Shown one piece after another: positions 26,170-35,053 of a DNA stretch of 56,800 bases (the first letter of the stretch is position 1; each line of letters starts with the position of its first letter). Position numbers and translations under genes: made by a program. This DNA is from a bacterium (GTDB lineage Bacteria > Bdellovibrionota_C > UBA2361 > SZUA-149 > JAQTWB01). The notes under the pieces are model-generated. The model saw only the letters and a program-made list of their open reading frames with translations. It did no database searches and was not told the origin of the DNA. The stretch covers positions 1 through 56,800 of the forward strand of contig JAQTWB010000012.1 of assembly GCA_028689495.1 (NCBI GenBank). The letters are read 5' to 3'.

Positions 26170-27164
26170 GCGATAACTCTCAAACCGACGATTTGTTGCG
26201 AAATCCTGGAAGTTACACCGAAGACGTTTTGCGTGATTTGGGGACAGCTGCAAGTGACATCTCTCGTAAACAGATGTTCTTTCCAGAAGTCAGTTGGGAG
26301 AAAGCTCGGGTTTTGGTCGCCGAATTTCATCCTGTGCCAAGTTTTTTGCGGCCAATGATAAGCAATGTATTTTCTCAGAGACGTAGTTCTCAGCGCCTTC
26401 ACCCAATGTCATTTTTTGCCTTGCATCCTTTGATAATGCGTGCAGCCTCGGACCAGACATTTATTGAATTCCCGGCGGAAGGGCACGAGTATACCGGGCA
26501 ATCTGGTGAGACTTCGACTATAGATCGTGCTTTATCACTGGTTGGTGACGATGTAGCTGCTGCCCTTTGTTTCATTCATGCGGTCTGTCGAAGGGTAGAT
26601 TATGTTTTGCCAAAGAGAATCTCGATACCGATATTGGACGATGCACTGATCCGCGCCAAATTGGGGTTTTATCTGGGTATGACTTCACGGAAATTTGGAC
26701 GCGGTGAGGGTATGCTTGCCGGATTTGCCGGACGTTGCGGGTTGGCAATTCAGATAGCGGCCGGTGACCTTGAGGAAGTTCAGGGGGTTTTAGAGTCTCT
26801 TGCTGTCGGTGAGGACATTCAACGTGTTGGTGAGAGAATATATGGCTGCGAGCCTTTGCAGGTTTCGGCTTTGACGATGATTGCTGCGGGCTGCGGACGT
26901 GAAGCAGCCGAAGGAACGTCTACCTTTGGCTACCAGGCGGACCTTCCTCTGGTCTCAATGGATGAGCTTAAAGCACGGTGGTATGCGGCATTTTGTATTA
27001 TTGAACATATGCGAATGGGGAGGAGGGTCCTGATACACGATTCTTACTGGGACGCACTCGATGTAACAGAAGTTAAGCAAAAATTGTTGATCGAGAAATT
27101 TATGGAACTACAGCGCGGTGGGCACAGATGGCGCTGGCTTACCCAGGTGACAGTAAATGGATGA
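26166..27164 (+). CDS. HDOD-like protein coupled to CheA
   Basis: A 332-residue soluble protein. By eye, the order of conserved blocks resembles HDOD signalling domains: IDRALSLVGDDVAAAL (compare the 'RALxLLG' helix), DDALIRAKLGFYLG, then MLAGFAGRCGLAIQIA at the position of the degenerate HD site, then YGCEPLQVSALTMIAAGCG at the 'YGxDHAEVGA' position. The HD residues are absent, as in many HDOD proteins. This is inference and needs a profile search. It overlaps the gene before by 4 nt and cheA by 8 nt, so its product is probably made in stoichiometry with CheA. Confidence 0.65.
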   Translation: MSDNSQTDDLLRNPGSYTEDVLRDLGTAASDISRKQMFFPEVSWEKARVLVAEFHPVPSFLRPMISNVFSQRRSSQRLHPMSFFALHPLIMRAASDQTFIEFPAEGHEYTGQSGETSTIDRALSLVGDDVAAALCFIHAVCRRVDYVLPKRISIPILDDALIRAKLGFYLGMTSRKFGRGEGMLAGFAGRCGLAIQIAAGDLEEVQGVLESLAVGEDIQRVGERIYGCEPLQVSALTMIAAGCGREAAEGTSTFGYQADLPLVSMDELKARWYAAFCIIEHMRMGRRVLIHDSYWDALDVTEVKQKLLIEKFMELQRGGHRWRWLTQVTVNG

Positions 27165-29523
27165 TCTTCTCAAGGAGTTTCTTGTCGAGGCGTATGACTT
27201 TCTCGATCAGGTAGATAGCGATCTATTGCAGCTGGAGAGTGATCCAACGGCACGGTCTCTTTGGGATGGCATTCTTCGGGCGATGCACACGATTAAAGGA
27301 ACCTGTGGGTTTCTTGGTTTGTCTCACCTGGAGAAGAGTGCTCATCGTACCGAGAGCTTTATGATTAGTTTTCGTGATGGTGTTCATAAATATACCTCGG
27401 AAACTACCAGCATTTTGTTGCAGTTGATTGAGGTCTGTCGTGCCTTGATGCGTCAGGTTGAAGAAACTGGTAGCGACGCAAATGATAATTTGCTGAACGC
27501 ATTGATTAGAACAATCGATACATATTCTGATACGACAGGAGAGGTTGCTGAACCCCCAGCTATTACCGTGGTCCCTCAGACTTCCCATGAAGGTGTGAAG
27601 TTGCCCGCAGGGGCTGAAGCCGGTCATGACGAACCGGTTGCTTCGATAGCTCAGTGTAACCAAGGGATTGAGCCAGTCAATGTTGCTGTTAACACGGTGG
27701 ATACAGCGAAAGAGAGGGTGCCGGCGGAGAACAAGTCTATCGCTGAGAATTCTGCGGTGGGAAAAAATATTTCTGAGACTTCTATTCGTGTTGATGTCCG
27801 TCACCTTAACTCGTTGATGGATCTGGTCGGTGAATTGGTGCTTACACGTAACCGAATGCTCGAAGAAACAAAGCAGGAAAAAGATCGAGAGCTTATTGCG
27901 GCTACCCAACGCTTGGGGTTGATTACATCGGAGTTGCAACAAGCGGTAATGCGGACACGAATGCAGCCTGTCGGCAGCATCTGGAGCAAGTTTCCTAAAG
28001 TTGTTCGCGATATCTCCAGACAATGCGGTAAACTTGTTCGTCTGGAGATGGAAGGGCAGGAGACCGAACTTGATCGCACTTTGTTGGAAGCAATCAAGGA
28101 CCCTTTAACCCATATTGTTCGTAACTCCGTCGATCACGGGATTGAAGACCCGGTGACCAGGGATTTGGCGGGTAAAGTCAACGAAGGGACTATTTATCTC
28201 TCTGCCCGGCATGAGTCGGGAATGGTTGTTGTTGAGATACGTGATGATGGTGCTGGAATTGACTCTGCCAGATTGATTGAGAAGGCTCTGTCGCGTGGTG
28301 ATATTACACCGGGACAAGCTGCCACAATGGGAGAGAAGGAAGGGTTGGAGCTGATATTTCGCGCCGGTTTGAGCACTGCCAAGGAAGTTACGAACATTTC
28401 TGGACGGGGTGTTGGCATGGATGTTGTGAGGAGCAACATCGAGAAAGTTGGGGGAACAGTTGAACTGGCAAGTGCTCCAGGGGTAGGCACGACGATCACT
28501 CTTCGATTGCCGTTAACTTTGGCGATAATCCCCGCACTTGTAATTAGTGCACAGGGTCTGAGGTTCGCATTGCCGCAAGGGCAGGTGGCAGAAATCGCTC
28601 GTGTCGGTGGAGATAGTGGTGCTCCTGTGGAGATTGCTGGTGGTGCTCCCGTATTCAGATTGCGGAAGAGCCTTATTCCTTTGCTGGATTTGGCCACCGA
28701 GCTGGGAATTACTCAAGCGGGGAGAATCGCAAAGCCTGAAAACTACGAAGGTGTAGTGATTATTGTGTCGACGAGTAATGAACAAAAGTTCGGTGTCCTC
28801 GTTGATAGCGTAGATGACACGCAGGAGATTGTAGTTAAGCCTTTGTCAACGCACTTATCTGGCTGTCAGGTTTATTTGGGGGCAACGATATTGGGCTCTG
28901 GTGAAGTGGCGTTGATTGTTGATATGCCGGCATTGGCGACTCGGCTAGCGCTATCGATGAACAACACTGAAGCTGTCGAGAACATGGCAGATGTTCGCGA
29001 TCTCGGTCAGCTCCGGGAAGGGTTGGTTATTTGTCGTTCGTATTCGGGGCAACAGATTGCTCTGTCACTTGCTTTGGTTGAAAGGTTGGAAAAAATCGAG
29101 CGTGTCCGCCTTGAACAAACAAGCATCGGTCCGGTCATGCAGTATCGGGAATCAGTTATGCCGATTGTTGTTATTGATGAGCTTATCTATAGCCATGAAC
29201 AGGTTAGGTCGGGTCGTCCACGGACAGGTGAAATTGGTGCTGATCAGCAGGCAGATTCTTATCATCGTAAATTTAACCTCTCTGAAGAAATTGAGCTGAT
29301 TGTCTGCTCTGCAACGGGAGGTAGTATCGGTGTGGCAGTGGAAGAAGTGTTAGATGTAATTAACAACTGCTCAGAGCTGGATCGAAGTATTGATGGGGAA
29401 GCAGGACGTTTTGTTGTTGTCAATGGGCAGCTTGCTGAGTTTATTGATTTGCAACAGTCTTGGGATTTTTCTCATGGACGTATATCCGCAAACTCTGTCG
29501 ATACGGTATTTTTGAACACATAG
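27157..29523 (+). CDS. cheA: CheA histidine kinase 1, with two CheW-like domains
   Basis: Chemotaxis kinase that phosphorylates CheY and CheB. Domain order over 788 residues: Hpt domain (1-105, phospho-His H44 in MHTIKGT), a Pro/Thr/Glu-rich linker without a recognisable P2 domain, dimerisation helices (about 205-275), ATPase domain with N box THIVRNSVDHGIEDP (about 315-329), G1 DDGAGID and G2 GRGVGMDVV. A CheW domain (about 453-600, FALPQGQVAEIARV) and a second, more divergent CheW-like domain (about 605-770) follow. All catalytic motifs look intact. Coupled to the HDOD-like gene upstream and 21 nt before a second cheA. Confidence 0.95.
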   Translation: MDDLLKEFLVEAYDFLDQVDSDLLQLESDPTARSLWDGILRAMHTIKGTCGFLGLSHLEKSAHRTESFMISFRDGVHKYTSETTSILLQLIEVCRALMRQVEETGSDANDNLLNALIRTIDTYSDTTGEVAEPPAITVVPQTSHEGVKLPAGAEAGHDEPVASIAQCNQGIEPVNVAVNTVDTAKERVPAENKSIAENSAVGKNISETSIRVDVRHLNSLMDLVGELVLTRNRMLEETKQEKDRELIAATQRLGLITSELQQAVMRTRMQPVGSIWSKFPKVVRDISRQCGKLVRLEMEGQETELDRTLLEAIKDPLTHIVRNSVDHGIEDPVTRDLAGKVNEGTIYLSARHESGMVVVEIRDDGAGIDSARLIEKALSRGDITPGQAATMGEKEGLELIFRAGLSTAKEVTNISGRGVGMDVVRSNIEKVGGTVELASAPGVGTTITLRLPLTLAIIPALVISAQGLRFALPQGQVAEIARVGGDSGAPVEIAGGAPVFRLRKSLIPLLDLATELGITQAGRIAKPENYEGVVIIVSTSNEQKFGVLVDSVDDTQEIVVKPLSTHLSGCQVYLGATILGSGEVALIVDMPALATRLALSMNNTEAVENMADVRDLGQLREGLVICRSYSGQQIALSLALVERLEKIERVRLEQTSIGPVMQYRESVMPIVVIDELIYSHEQVRSGRPRTGEIGADQQADSYHRKFNLSEEIELIVCSATGGSIGVAVEEVLDVINNCSELDRSIDGEAGRFVVVNGQLAEFIDLQQSWDFSHGRISANSVDTVFLNT

Positions 29524-29544
29524 AAATTTCATTCGGGGCAGACA

Positions 29545-31803
29545 ATGAGCTACCTGGATCAGGCGATTGAAGAATTTGTTGTCGAGAGTTTTGACAACCT
29601 CGAGCAGCTCGAGCGTGATATGCTTGTGCTGGAGCTGGATCCACACTCCACCGAGTTTATTGGTCGGATTTTTCGTACGGTCCACACTTTAAAGGGTTCA
29701 TGTGCTTTTCTCGGTTACAGCAGGCTGGAGGTTCTTGCACACACGGCTGAGAATCTTCTTAGTTTAATCCGTGATGGGCGAAAAACATTTAATCAGGATG
29801 TGGCTGATGCTTTACTGAAGTTTGTTGATACTGCCCGGGCTGTCATTAAAACTATTCGCGATGAACGGCAGGAAGGTGATTTTGATACGACGGAGATTAT
29901 TGCTAGTTTGGTCGCGCTTCAGACGCTCGATCTAGAGGCTCAGACAGCTGATATCGCCGTTGTGGTTTCAGCAGGTGTTATCTCAACTGATGTCTCCTCG
30001 GCTAATATGACTTCAGCTGGGAGTTCTTCTCCGTTGGATTCAAGTGTCGAAGCAAAAATCGCTGAGACGGTGATTCCAACAAAATCCGATGATGCCGTTG
30101 AAGTGATTGTTCCGGCTAATCCGACCAACCTGGCGCAGAAAGTTGGAACTGCAGTTCATAATAGCGCGGTTTCAGAAAACAGTGTCCGTGTGGATGTAGG
30201 TATTCTGGACAAACTGATGAATCTTACTGGCGAGCTTGTCCTCACAAGGAATCAGATTGTTCGTTACACTTCATTGTCAAGCAACGAAAGGTTGAAGAGT
30301 ACGGTATCTGAACTTAATTTTGTTACGGGAGAATTGCAGACACGTGTGATGAATACGCGAATGCAACCGATCGGAAATATCTGGGGGAAATTCCCTCGGG
30401 TTGTTCGAGACCTGGCGCTGAACCTCGGAAAGTCGGTCTCTTTGGAGATGGACGGTCAGGATACTGAACTTGATAAATCCTTGATAGAGGCAATTAAGGA
30501 CCCTTTGACCCATCTCATACGGAACTGCGTAGATCATGGGATTGAGAAACCGGCATTACGGCGGGCTAAGGGCAAGGCGGAGGAAGGGACCGTGCATCTT
30601 CGTGCCTATCAGGAAGGAGGTCAGGTTGTAGTTGAGATTGAAGATAATGGTGGCGGGATTGATACAGATAAACTCCTTAACAAGGTAATTGAAAAGGGGT
30701 TGCTGACTGAGGCCAGTGCAAGGAGCCTTTCCCATCATGACGCACTACAGCTTATTTTCTTACCTGGACTTTCTACTGCCGAAACTGTGACAAACGTGTC
30801 TGGCCGTGGCGTTGGTATGGATGTTGTTAAAAGTAACATAGAGAAACTTGGCGGTAGTGTCGATATTCAGAGTGAATTGGGTAAAGGCACTCGTATGCGT
30901 TTGAGGATTCCGCTTACGCTGGCAATTATCCCTGCGTTGCTGGTCTCCTGCTGTGAGCAGGTTTTTGCTCTTCCGCAACTGAATGTTGTGGAATTATTGC
31001 GGGTGGATGCAAAGAAAGGGAATGGTGAGATTGAGTATGTTCTCGGGAGCCCGGTATTCCGTTTACGAGGCCGAATTTTGCCCTTGGTTTTTCTCGAACA
31101 GGTTCTATTGCTAACTGAAAATACCGCCGAGATGTCTCCACGTTTTATTGTTGTAGTGGAGACGGACGGGTTCTCCTTTGGTGTTGTCGTGCAGAAGATA
31201 ATGGACATGGAAGAAATTGTTGTTAAACCGCTGGGACGTCAGCTTGAGGCAGTTGGTTGTTTTGCAGGAGCGACTATTCTTGGGGACGGATCGGTGTGTC
31301 TTATTGCCGATATTTCTGCTGTGGCCAGTCGCGCAGGAGTAAAAGGACATCGGCCACTCATTTCGTTTTCTTCAGAAGATACGGCAACAGGTGTTATTGA
31401 GACGATGCTTGTCATGACCGGGCAGGATGGGCGTCGGCGCGCAGTGCCTTTGGAATATGTTTCTCGGCTTGAGAAGATACAAGTTTCTGAAATTGAACAG
31501 ACCTCGGCCGGAATGTTTCTTCAATATAGCGGTAAGCTGCTGCCTTTGATTGAGATTGAACAGTTTGCCGGTGGGTCTGGTGGAGTTGGTTTGGGGCTGA
31601 CGAGGGAAGATAAAGAACTGTCTGTTGTCGTTACAAACTGTCATGAACCGTATGGCCTGATTGTTGAAGAGATAGTTGATATTGTCGAGCAACAAGTAGA
31701 GTTAACGGTGAGAGGAACATCGGCTGGTGTGAAGGGAGTTGCGATTATCGATGGATCGGCCACTGATATTTTGGATATAGCTGGTATCGGGGCGAGAGTA
31801 TGA
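29545..31803 (+). CDS. cheA: CheA histidine kinase 2, tandem paralogue with two CheW-like domains
   Basis: A 752-residue paralogue of the preceding kinase with the same order: Hpt (H47 in VHTLKGS), Ala/Ser/Val-rich linker without P2, dimerisation helices, N box THLIRNCVDHGIEKP, G1 DNGGGID, G2 GRGVGMDVV, CheW domain (FALPQLNVVELLRV) and a second CheW-like domain at the C-terminus. Both the kinase core and Hpt look active. The two proteins align over their length but have diverged widely, so the duplication is old. It may heterodimerise with CheA1 or serve a different receptor set. Confidence 0.95.
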   Translation: MSYLDQAIEEFVVESFDNLEQLERDMLVLELDPHSTEFIGRIFRTVHTLKGSCAFLGYSRLEVLAHTAENLLSLIRDGRKTFNQDVADALLKFVDTARAVIKTIRDERQEGDFDTTEIIASLVALQTLDLEAQTADIAVVVSAGVISTDVSSANMTSAGSSSPLDSSVEAKIAETVIPTKSDDAVEVIVPANPTNLAQKVGTAVHNSAVSENSVRVDVGILDKLMNLTGELVLTRNQIVRYTSLSSNERLKSTVSELNFVTGELQTRVMNTRMQPIGNIWGKFPRVVRDLALNLGKSVSLEMDGQDTELDKSLIEAIKDPLTHLIRNCVDHGIEKPALRRAKGKAEEGTVHLRAYQEGGQVVVEIEDNGGGIDTDKLLNKVIEKGLLTEASARSLSHHDALQLIFLPGLSTAETVTNVSGRGVGMDVVKSNIEKLGGSVDIQSELGKGTRMRLRIPLTLAIIPALLVSCCEQVFALPQLNVVELLRVDAKKGNGEIEYVLGSPVFRLRGRILPLVFLEQVLLLTENTAEMSPRFIVVVETDGFSFGVVVQKIMDMEEIVVKPLGRQLEAVGCFAGATILGDGSVCLIADISAVASRAGVKGHRPLISFSSEDTATGVIETMLVMTGQDGRRRAVPLEYVSRLEKIQVSEIEQTSAGMFLQYSGKLLPLIEIEQFAGGSGGVGLGLTREDKELSVVVTNCHEPYGLIVEEIVDIVEQQVELTVRGTSAGVKGVAIIDGSATDILDIAGIGARV

Positions 31804-31852
31804 TATCCGTTCAAATTGTCATTGTTTCGTTAAAGGGAGATGAGGACTGATA

Positions 31853-32284
31853 ATGAAAGATAGTAGCTTACAGTATTGTACTTTTCGGATTGCCGATTTG
31901 TATATGGCGATTGATGTCGCTGATATTCAGGAAGTAATTCGATATCAGTCAATGACACCTGTGCCGCTGGCACCTGCGGCAGTGCGTGGGTTAATGAACC
32001 TTCGTGGACAAATTGTTACCGCTATAGATCTTCGAACCCGTCTTTGTCTCGAGCCTATTTCACTGGAGACCTTGCCAATGAATATTATTATTCGTGATGG
32101 TGATTCCGTGGTGAGTTTACTTGTTGATGAAGTGGGTGATGTGATTGACGCAGATGCCGATCTATTTGAACCTCCTCCGGCCAATATGGCCGGTCTGGCC
32201 TCGGAGCTTGTTAAAGAGGTTTATAAACTACCGGAACGTTTGTTATTGATTCTTGACGTGGGTAAGGTAATTCGCTTGCAGTAG
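31853..32284 (+). CDS. cheW: CheW adaptor
   Basis: Links receptors to CheA. The 143-residue single-domain protein has typical CheW segments: TFRIADLYMAIDVADIQEVIRYQ, VRGLMNLRGQIVTAIDLRTRL and LLVDEVGDVIDAD. With the two double-CheW kinases it brings five CheW-type domains into one operon. Followed 13 nt later by a CheY gene. Confidence 0.94.
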   Translation: MKDSSLQYCTFRIADLYMAIDVADIQEVIRYQSMTPVPLAPAAVRGLMNLRGQIVTAIDLRTRLCLEPISLETLPMNIIIRDGDSVVSLLVDEVGDVIDADADLFEPPPANMAGLASELVKEVYKLPERLLLILDVGKVIRLQ

Positions 32285-32297
32285 AGGGAGACTTTAA

Positions 32298-32660
32298 ATG
32301 AAAATTTTAGTGATTGATGATTCCAGAGCCATGCGTACCTTATTAGCTGGTATGCTCTCCGATTTGGGGCATGAAGTTTTACAGGCAGGGGATGGTAAAG
32401 AGGCGTTGGATGTTCTGCGTGCCAGTGATGGTGTTAAGGTATGTTTGGTTGATTGGAATATGCCAGTTATGTCAGGTTATGAGTTTGTTGTTGCTGTGCG
32501 TGCTGATGCTAGATACAGCGCGCTGAAATTGATGATGGTGACGACAGAGACAGAGATGGAACAGGTAATACGGGCACTTGAAGCAGGTGCTGACGAGTAC
32601 GTAATGAAGCCATTCACTCAGGATGTTATTGTTGATAAGTTGAAAATGATGGGACTTTAG
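32298..32660 (+). CDS. cheY: CheY-like single-domain response regulator
   Basis: A 120-residue receiver domain with the acidic pair D7/D8, phospho-acceptor D52 in LVDWNMPVMSG, the switch Thr in MMVTTE and Lys in VMKPF. No output domain, so it most likely carries the phosphate signal to the flagellar motor or to another effector. GAGGGAGA precedes the start at short range. Lies between cheW and cheB. Confidence 0.94.
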   Translation: MKILVIDDSRAMRTLLAGMLSDLGHEVLQAGDGKEALDVLRASDGVKVCLVDWNMPVMSGYEFVVAVRADARYSALKLMMVTTETEMEQVIRALEAGADEYVMKPFTQDVIVDKLKMMGL

Positions 32661-32700
32661 TTTGTCGTTGGTCGGGTTTTGATTACTTGGGTTGCGAGAA

Positions 32701-33777
32701 ATGAAAAAAGTTAGAGTGTTGGTTGTTGATGATTCGGTTGTTATCCGTCAATTGCTCGGCGGTATTCTTGAGGAGCACCCAGAGATAGAAGTTGTTGGTC
32801 GTGCGGCAAATGGTGTTATTGCGTTACAAAAAATCGCTTTATTGACGCCTGATTTGGTTACATTAGATGTTGAGATGCCGGAAATGGACGGCATAGAAAC
32901 ATTAAAAAGGATCCGTGCCGCCTGTCCAGATCTGCCTGTTATCATGTTCAGTAGCCAGGGCGAACAAAGTGCGCGTGCCACTGTAGAGGCTCTGGCAATT
33001 GGAGCTAGTGATTTTATTTCCAAGCCGGCAAATTTTAATGCGGCAGAGTCTGCTATACAGCAGGTAAGAGATCAATTGATTCCGCGAGTGATGCTTTTCG
33101 GAAAACCTCGAGATCGAGTAAAGGCAGCCTCAGAGGTTTATTCTACGGCAGCTCGCCCCATTTCAGAGCATCAAAATCTCACAAAGGTTTCATCGGCGGC
33201 TGTCGAGGTCGTCGCACTTGGCGTTTCTACCGGTGGGCCTGATGCGTTGAATCGTCTTATTCCGTTATTTCCTGTTGATCTTTCGGTTCCACTTTTTGTT
33301 GTACAGCATATGCCGCCGATTTTTACCAGACAACTTGCCCAACGGTTGAATTCCAATTCACAGATTGAAGTAGTTGAGGGTGCGGATGGAATGCCGGTCC
33401 GGTCCGGTTGTGTTTATATTGCACCTGGTGGATTTCATATGGGTGTTCATAGAGAAAAGTCGGGAATGCGGATTAGACTTGCTGAGACGCCGCCTGAGCA
33501 CTCCTGCCGACCCGCTGTCGATTATCTTTTTCGTTCGATCGCAGAGAATTATGGCAGTCGTTCTCTGGCCGTGGTTCTTACTGGGATGGGGCATGATGGT
33601 ACTTCAGGAGCGGCGGTTCTTAAGGCGTGTGGTGCACTGGTTTTTGCTCAGGATGAACAGAGTAGTGTCGTGTGGGGAATGCCCGGAAGTGTTGTTAAGG
33701 CTGGATTGGCAGATAAGGTAGTTTCCCTTCAAGCGATGCGGGATGAGATTCTTGCTGTGTCCGGATATGCGTTTTAG
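32701..33777 (+). CDS. cheB: CheB receptor methylesterase/deamidase
   Basis: Removes methyl groups from chemoreceptors once phosphorylated. The 358-residue protein has an N-terminal receiver (D56 in LDVEMPEMDG) and a C-terminal methylesterase with catalytic Ser in GVSTGGPDAL, His in VVQHMPP and Asp in TGMGHDGTSG. ATG 32701 is preferred over the TTG nine bases earlier. Its presence with cheR shows that this pathway includes methylation-based adaptation, although no receptor gene lies in the window. Confidence 0.95.
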   Translation: MKKVRVLVVDDSVVIRQLLGGILEEHPEIEVVGRAANGVIALQKIALLTPDLVTLDVEMPEMDGIETLKRIRAACPDLPVIMFSSQGEQSARATVEALAIGASDFISKPANFNAAESAIQQVRDQLIPRVMLFGKPRDRVKAASEVYSTAARPISEHQNLTKVSSAAVEVVALGVSTGGPDALNRLIPLFPVDLSVPLFVVQHMPPIFTRQLAQRLNSNSQIEVVEGADGMPVRSGCVYIAPGGFHMGVHREKSGMRIRLAETPPEHSCRPAVDYLFRSIAENYGSRSLAVVLTGMGHDGTSGAAVLKACGALVFAQDEQSSVVWGMPGSVVKAGLADKVVSLQAMRDEILAVSGYAF

Positions 33778-33857
33778 GCAATGTGTTGAATGAAAATCGG
33801 TGTTGTCGGAGTGGTGAGTATTTTTCATTTGTGTTTTGAGCAAGCTGCGAGGTACTG

Positions 33858-34682
33858 ATGGCCATTGACAAGGAAGGATTCCAATTCGTTTGTGCTCTGT
33901 TGAAGCGCGAAGCGGCGATCGTCCTAGATGAAAGTAAGGAGTACCTTGTTGAGTCGCGTTTGTCGCAGCTGGCACGTCGCGAGGGACTAGTTGATGCGAA
34001 TGAGATCTGTCGGCGTATCATTAAAGGTGACGCAGTGTTGGTCTCTCAGGTGGTCGAGTCGATGACAACTAACGAGACAAGTTTTTTCCGTGACCAACAT
34101 CCTTTTGAGGCGCTTCAGAGTTCAATTTTGCCTGCAATTCTTGAGCGGAGCGGTTCTGGTCGTGAGATCAGGATATGGAGTGCGGCAAGTTCCAGTGGGC
34201 AAGAGGCATATAGTATTGCCATGCTTATCAAAGAGCATTTTTCTAATGCGGCCAATTTCAAGATTGATATTATCGGAACAGATATTTCTACCGAGATGGT
34301 TAGGCGAGCTGCCGCAGGGAGCTATTCCCAACTGGAGGTTAACCGTGGTTTGCCCGCAAAATATCTTGTCAAATATTTTCGCAAAGAAGGGCATGAGTGG
34401 TTTATTAAAGACGACATTCGCTCAATGGTTCGTTTTGAAAAGCTCAATCTGGCATCACCAGTTGGTTTGGTTGAACACTGTGATGTGATTTTTATGCGCA
34501 ATGTTCTAATTTATTTTGATATAAAAACCAAGCGCGAAATCCTTTCTCGCGTAGGCCGCGCCCTTAAGCCGAACGGAGTATTTTTTCTTGGAGCGGCAGA
34601 GACCACATTATATGTGGACGACAATTTTGAACGATGCAGCATGGGGAATGCCAGCTGTTATCGACTAAAGACTGTAGGGTGA
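33858..34682 (+). CDS. cheR: CheR receptor methyltransferase
   Basis: SAM-dependent methylation of receptor glutamates. The 274 residues have the N-terminal helical domain with ESMTTNETSFFRD, then SAM-binding SAASSSGQEAYSIAML, DIIGTDIS, and CDVIFMRNVLIYFD. No C-terminal pentapeptide-binding or TPR extension. An 80-nt gap separates it from cheB, with no structure noticed in it. Followed by a stand-alone Hpt gene. Confidence 0.94.
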   Translation: MAIDKEGFQFVCALLKREAAIVLDESKEYLVESRLSQLARREGLVDANEICRRIIKGDAVLVSQVVESMTTNETSFFRDQHPFEALQSSILPAILERSGSGREIRIWSAASSSGQEAYSIAMLIKEHFSNAANFKIDIIGTDISTEMVRRAAAGSYSQLEVNRGLPAKYLVKYFRKEGHEWFIKDDIRSMVRFEKLNLASPVGLVEHCDVIFMRNVLIYFDIKTKREILSRVGRALKPNGVFFLGAAETTLYVDDNFERCSMGNASCYRLKTVG

Positions 34683-34708
34683 AAAGAGTTTCTGGTTATG
34701 GAGATTTT

Positions 34709-35053
34709 ATGGTGGATGCGAAAATAAAAATTTTTGATAGGGAACTTTGTCTTGAGAGATTTGAGGGAGACGAGGAGTTGCTGGAAGAACTGCTGGAAAT
34801 TTATGTGGATGATGCTCCTAATATATTTGCCCGATTTGTCGAGGCGTTAGAAAAAGGTGACCTGTCAGTTGCTGAACGGGAGGCTCATTCGATGAAATCC
34901 GCATCGGCTAATGTGGGAGCCGAGCGGGTTCGCGACGCCTCGATGCAGGCGGAAAAAGCTGCAAAAGCTGGCGATAGGGCGACTGTCGAGAGGCTGCTTG
35001 AAGAGATGCAATCGGAGTTTCAGACATTCTGTTTGGCATTAGGGGCATTATAA
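34709..35053 (+). CDS. Stand-alone Hpt phosphotransfer protein
   Basis: A 114-residue four-helix protein with the phospho-His in REAHSMKSASANVGA (H60). The block FEGDEELLEELLEIYVDDAP is typical of Hpt domains. ATG 34709 was chosen because GGAG lies 6 nt upstream; a longer frame overlaps cheR. Ending the che operon, it could pass phosphate between the CheA/CheY system and another regulator, or act as a phosphate sink. Its last bases overlap the end of convergent hemY. Confidence 0.88.
   Translation: MVDAKIKIFDRELCLERFEGDEELLEELLEIYVDDAPNIFARFVEALEKGDLSVAEREAHSMKSASANVGAERVRDASMQAEKAAKAGDRATVERLLEEMQSEFQTFCLALGAL

Noticed and set aside
31804-31852. Frameshifted extra domain between cheA2 and cheW
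   Set aside because: The gap is only 49 nt and has no coding signal.
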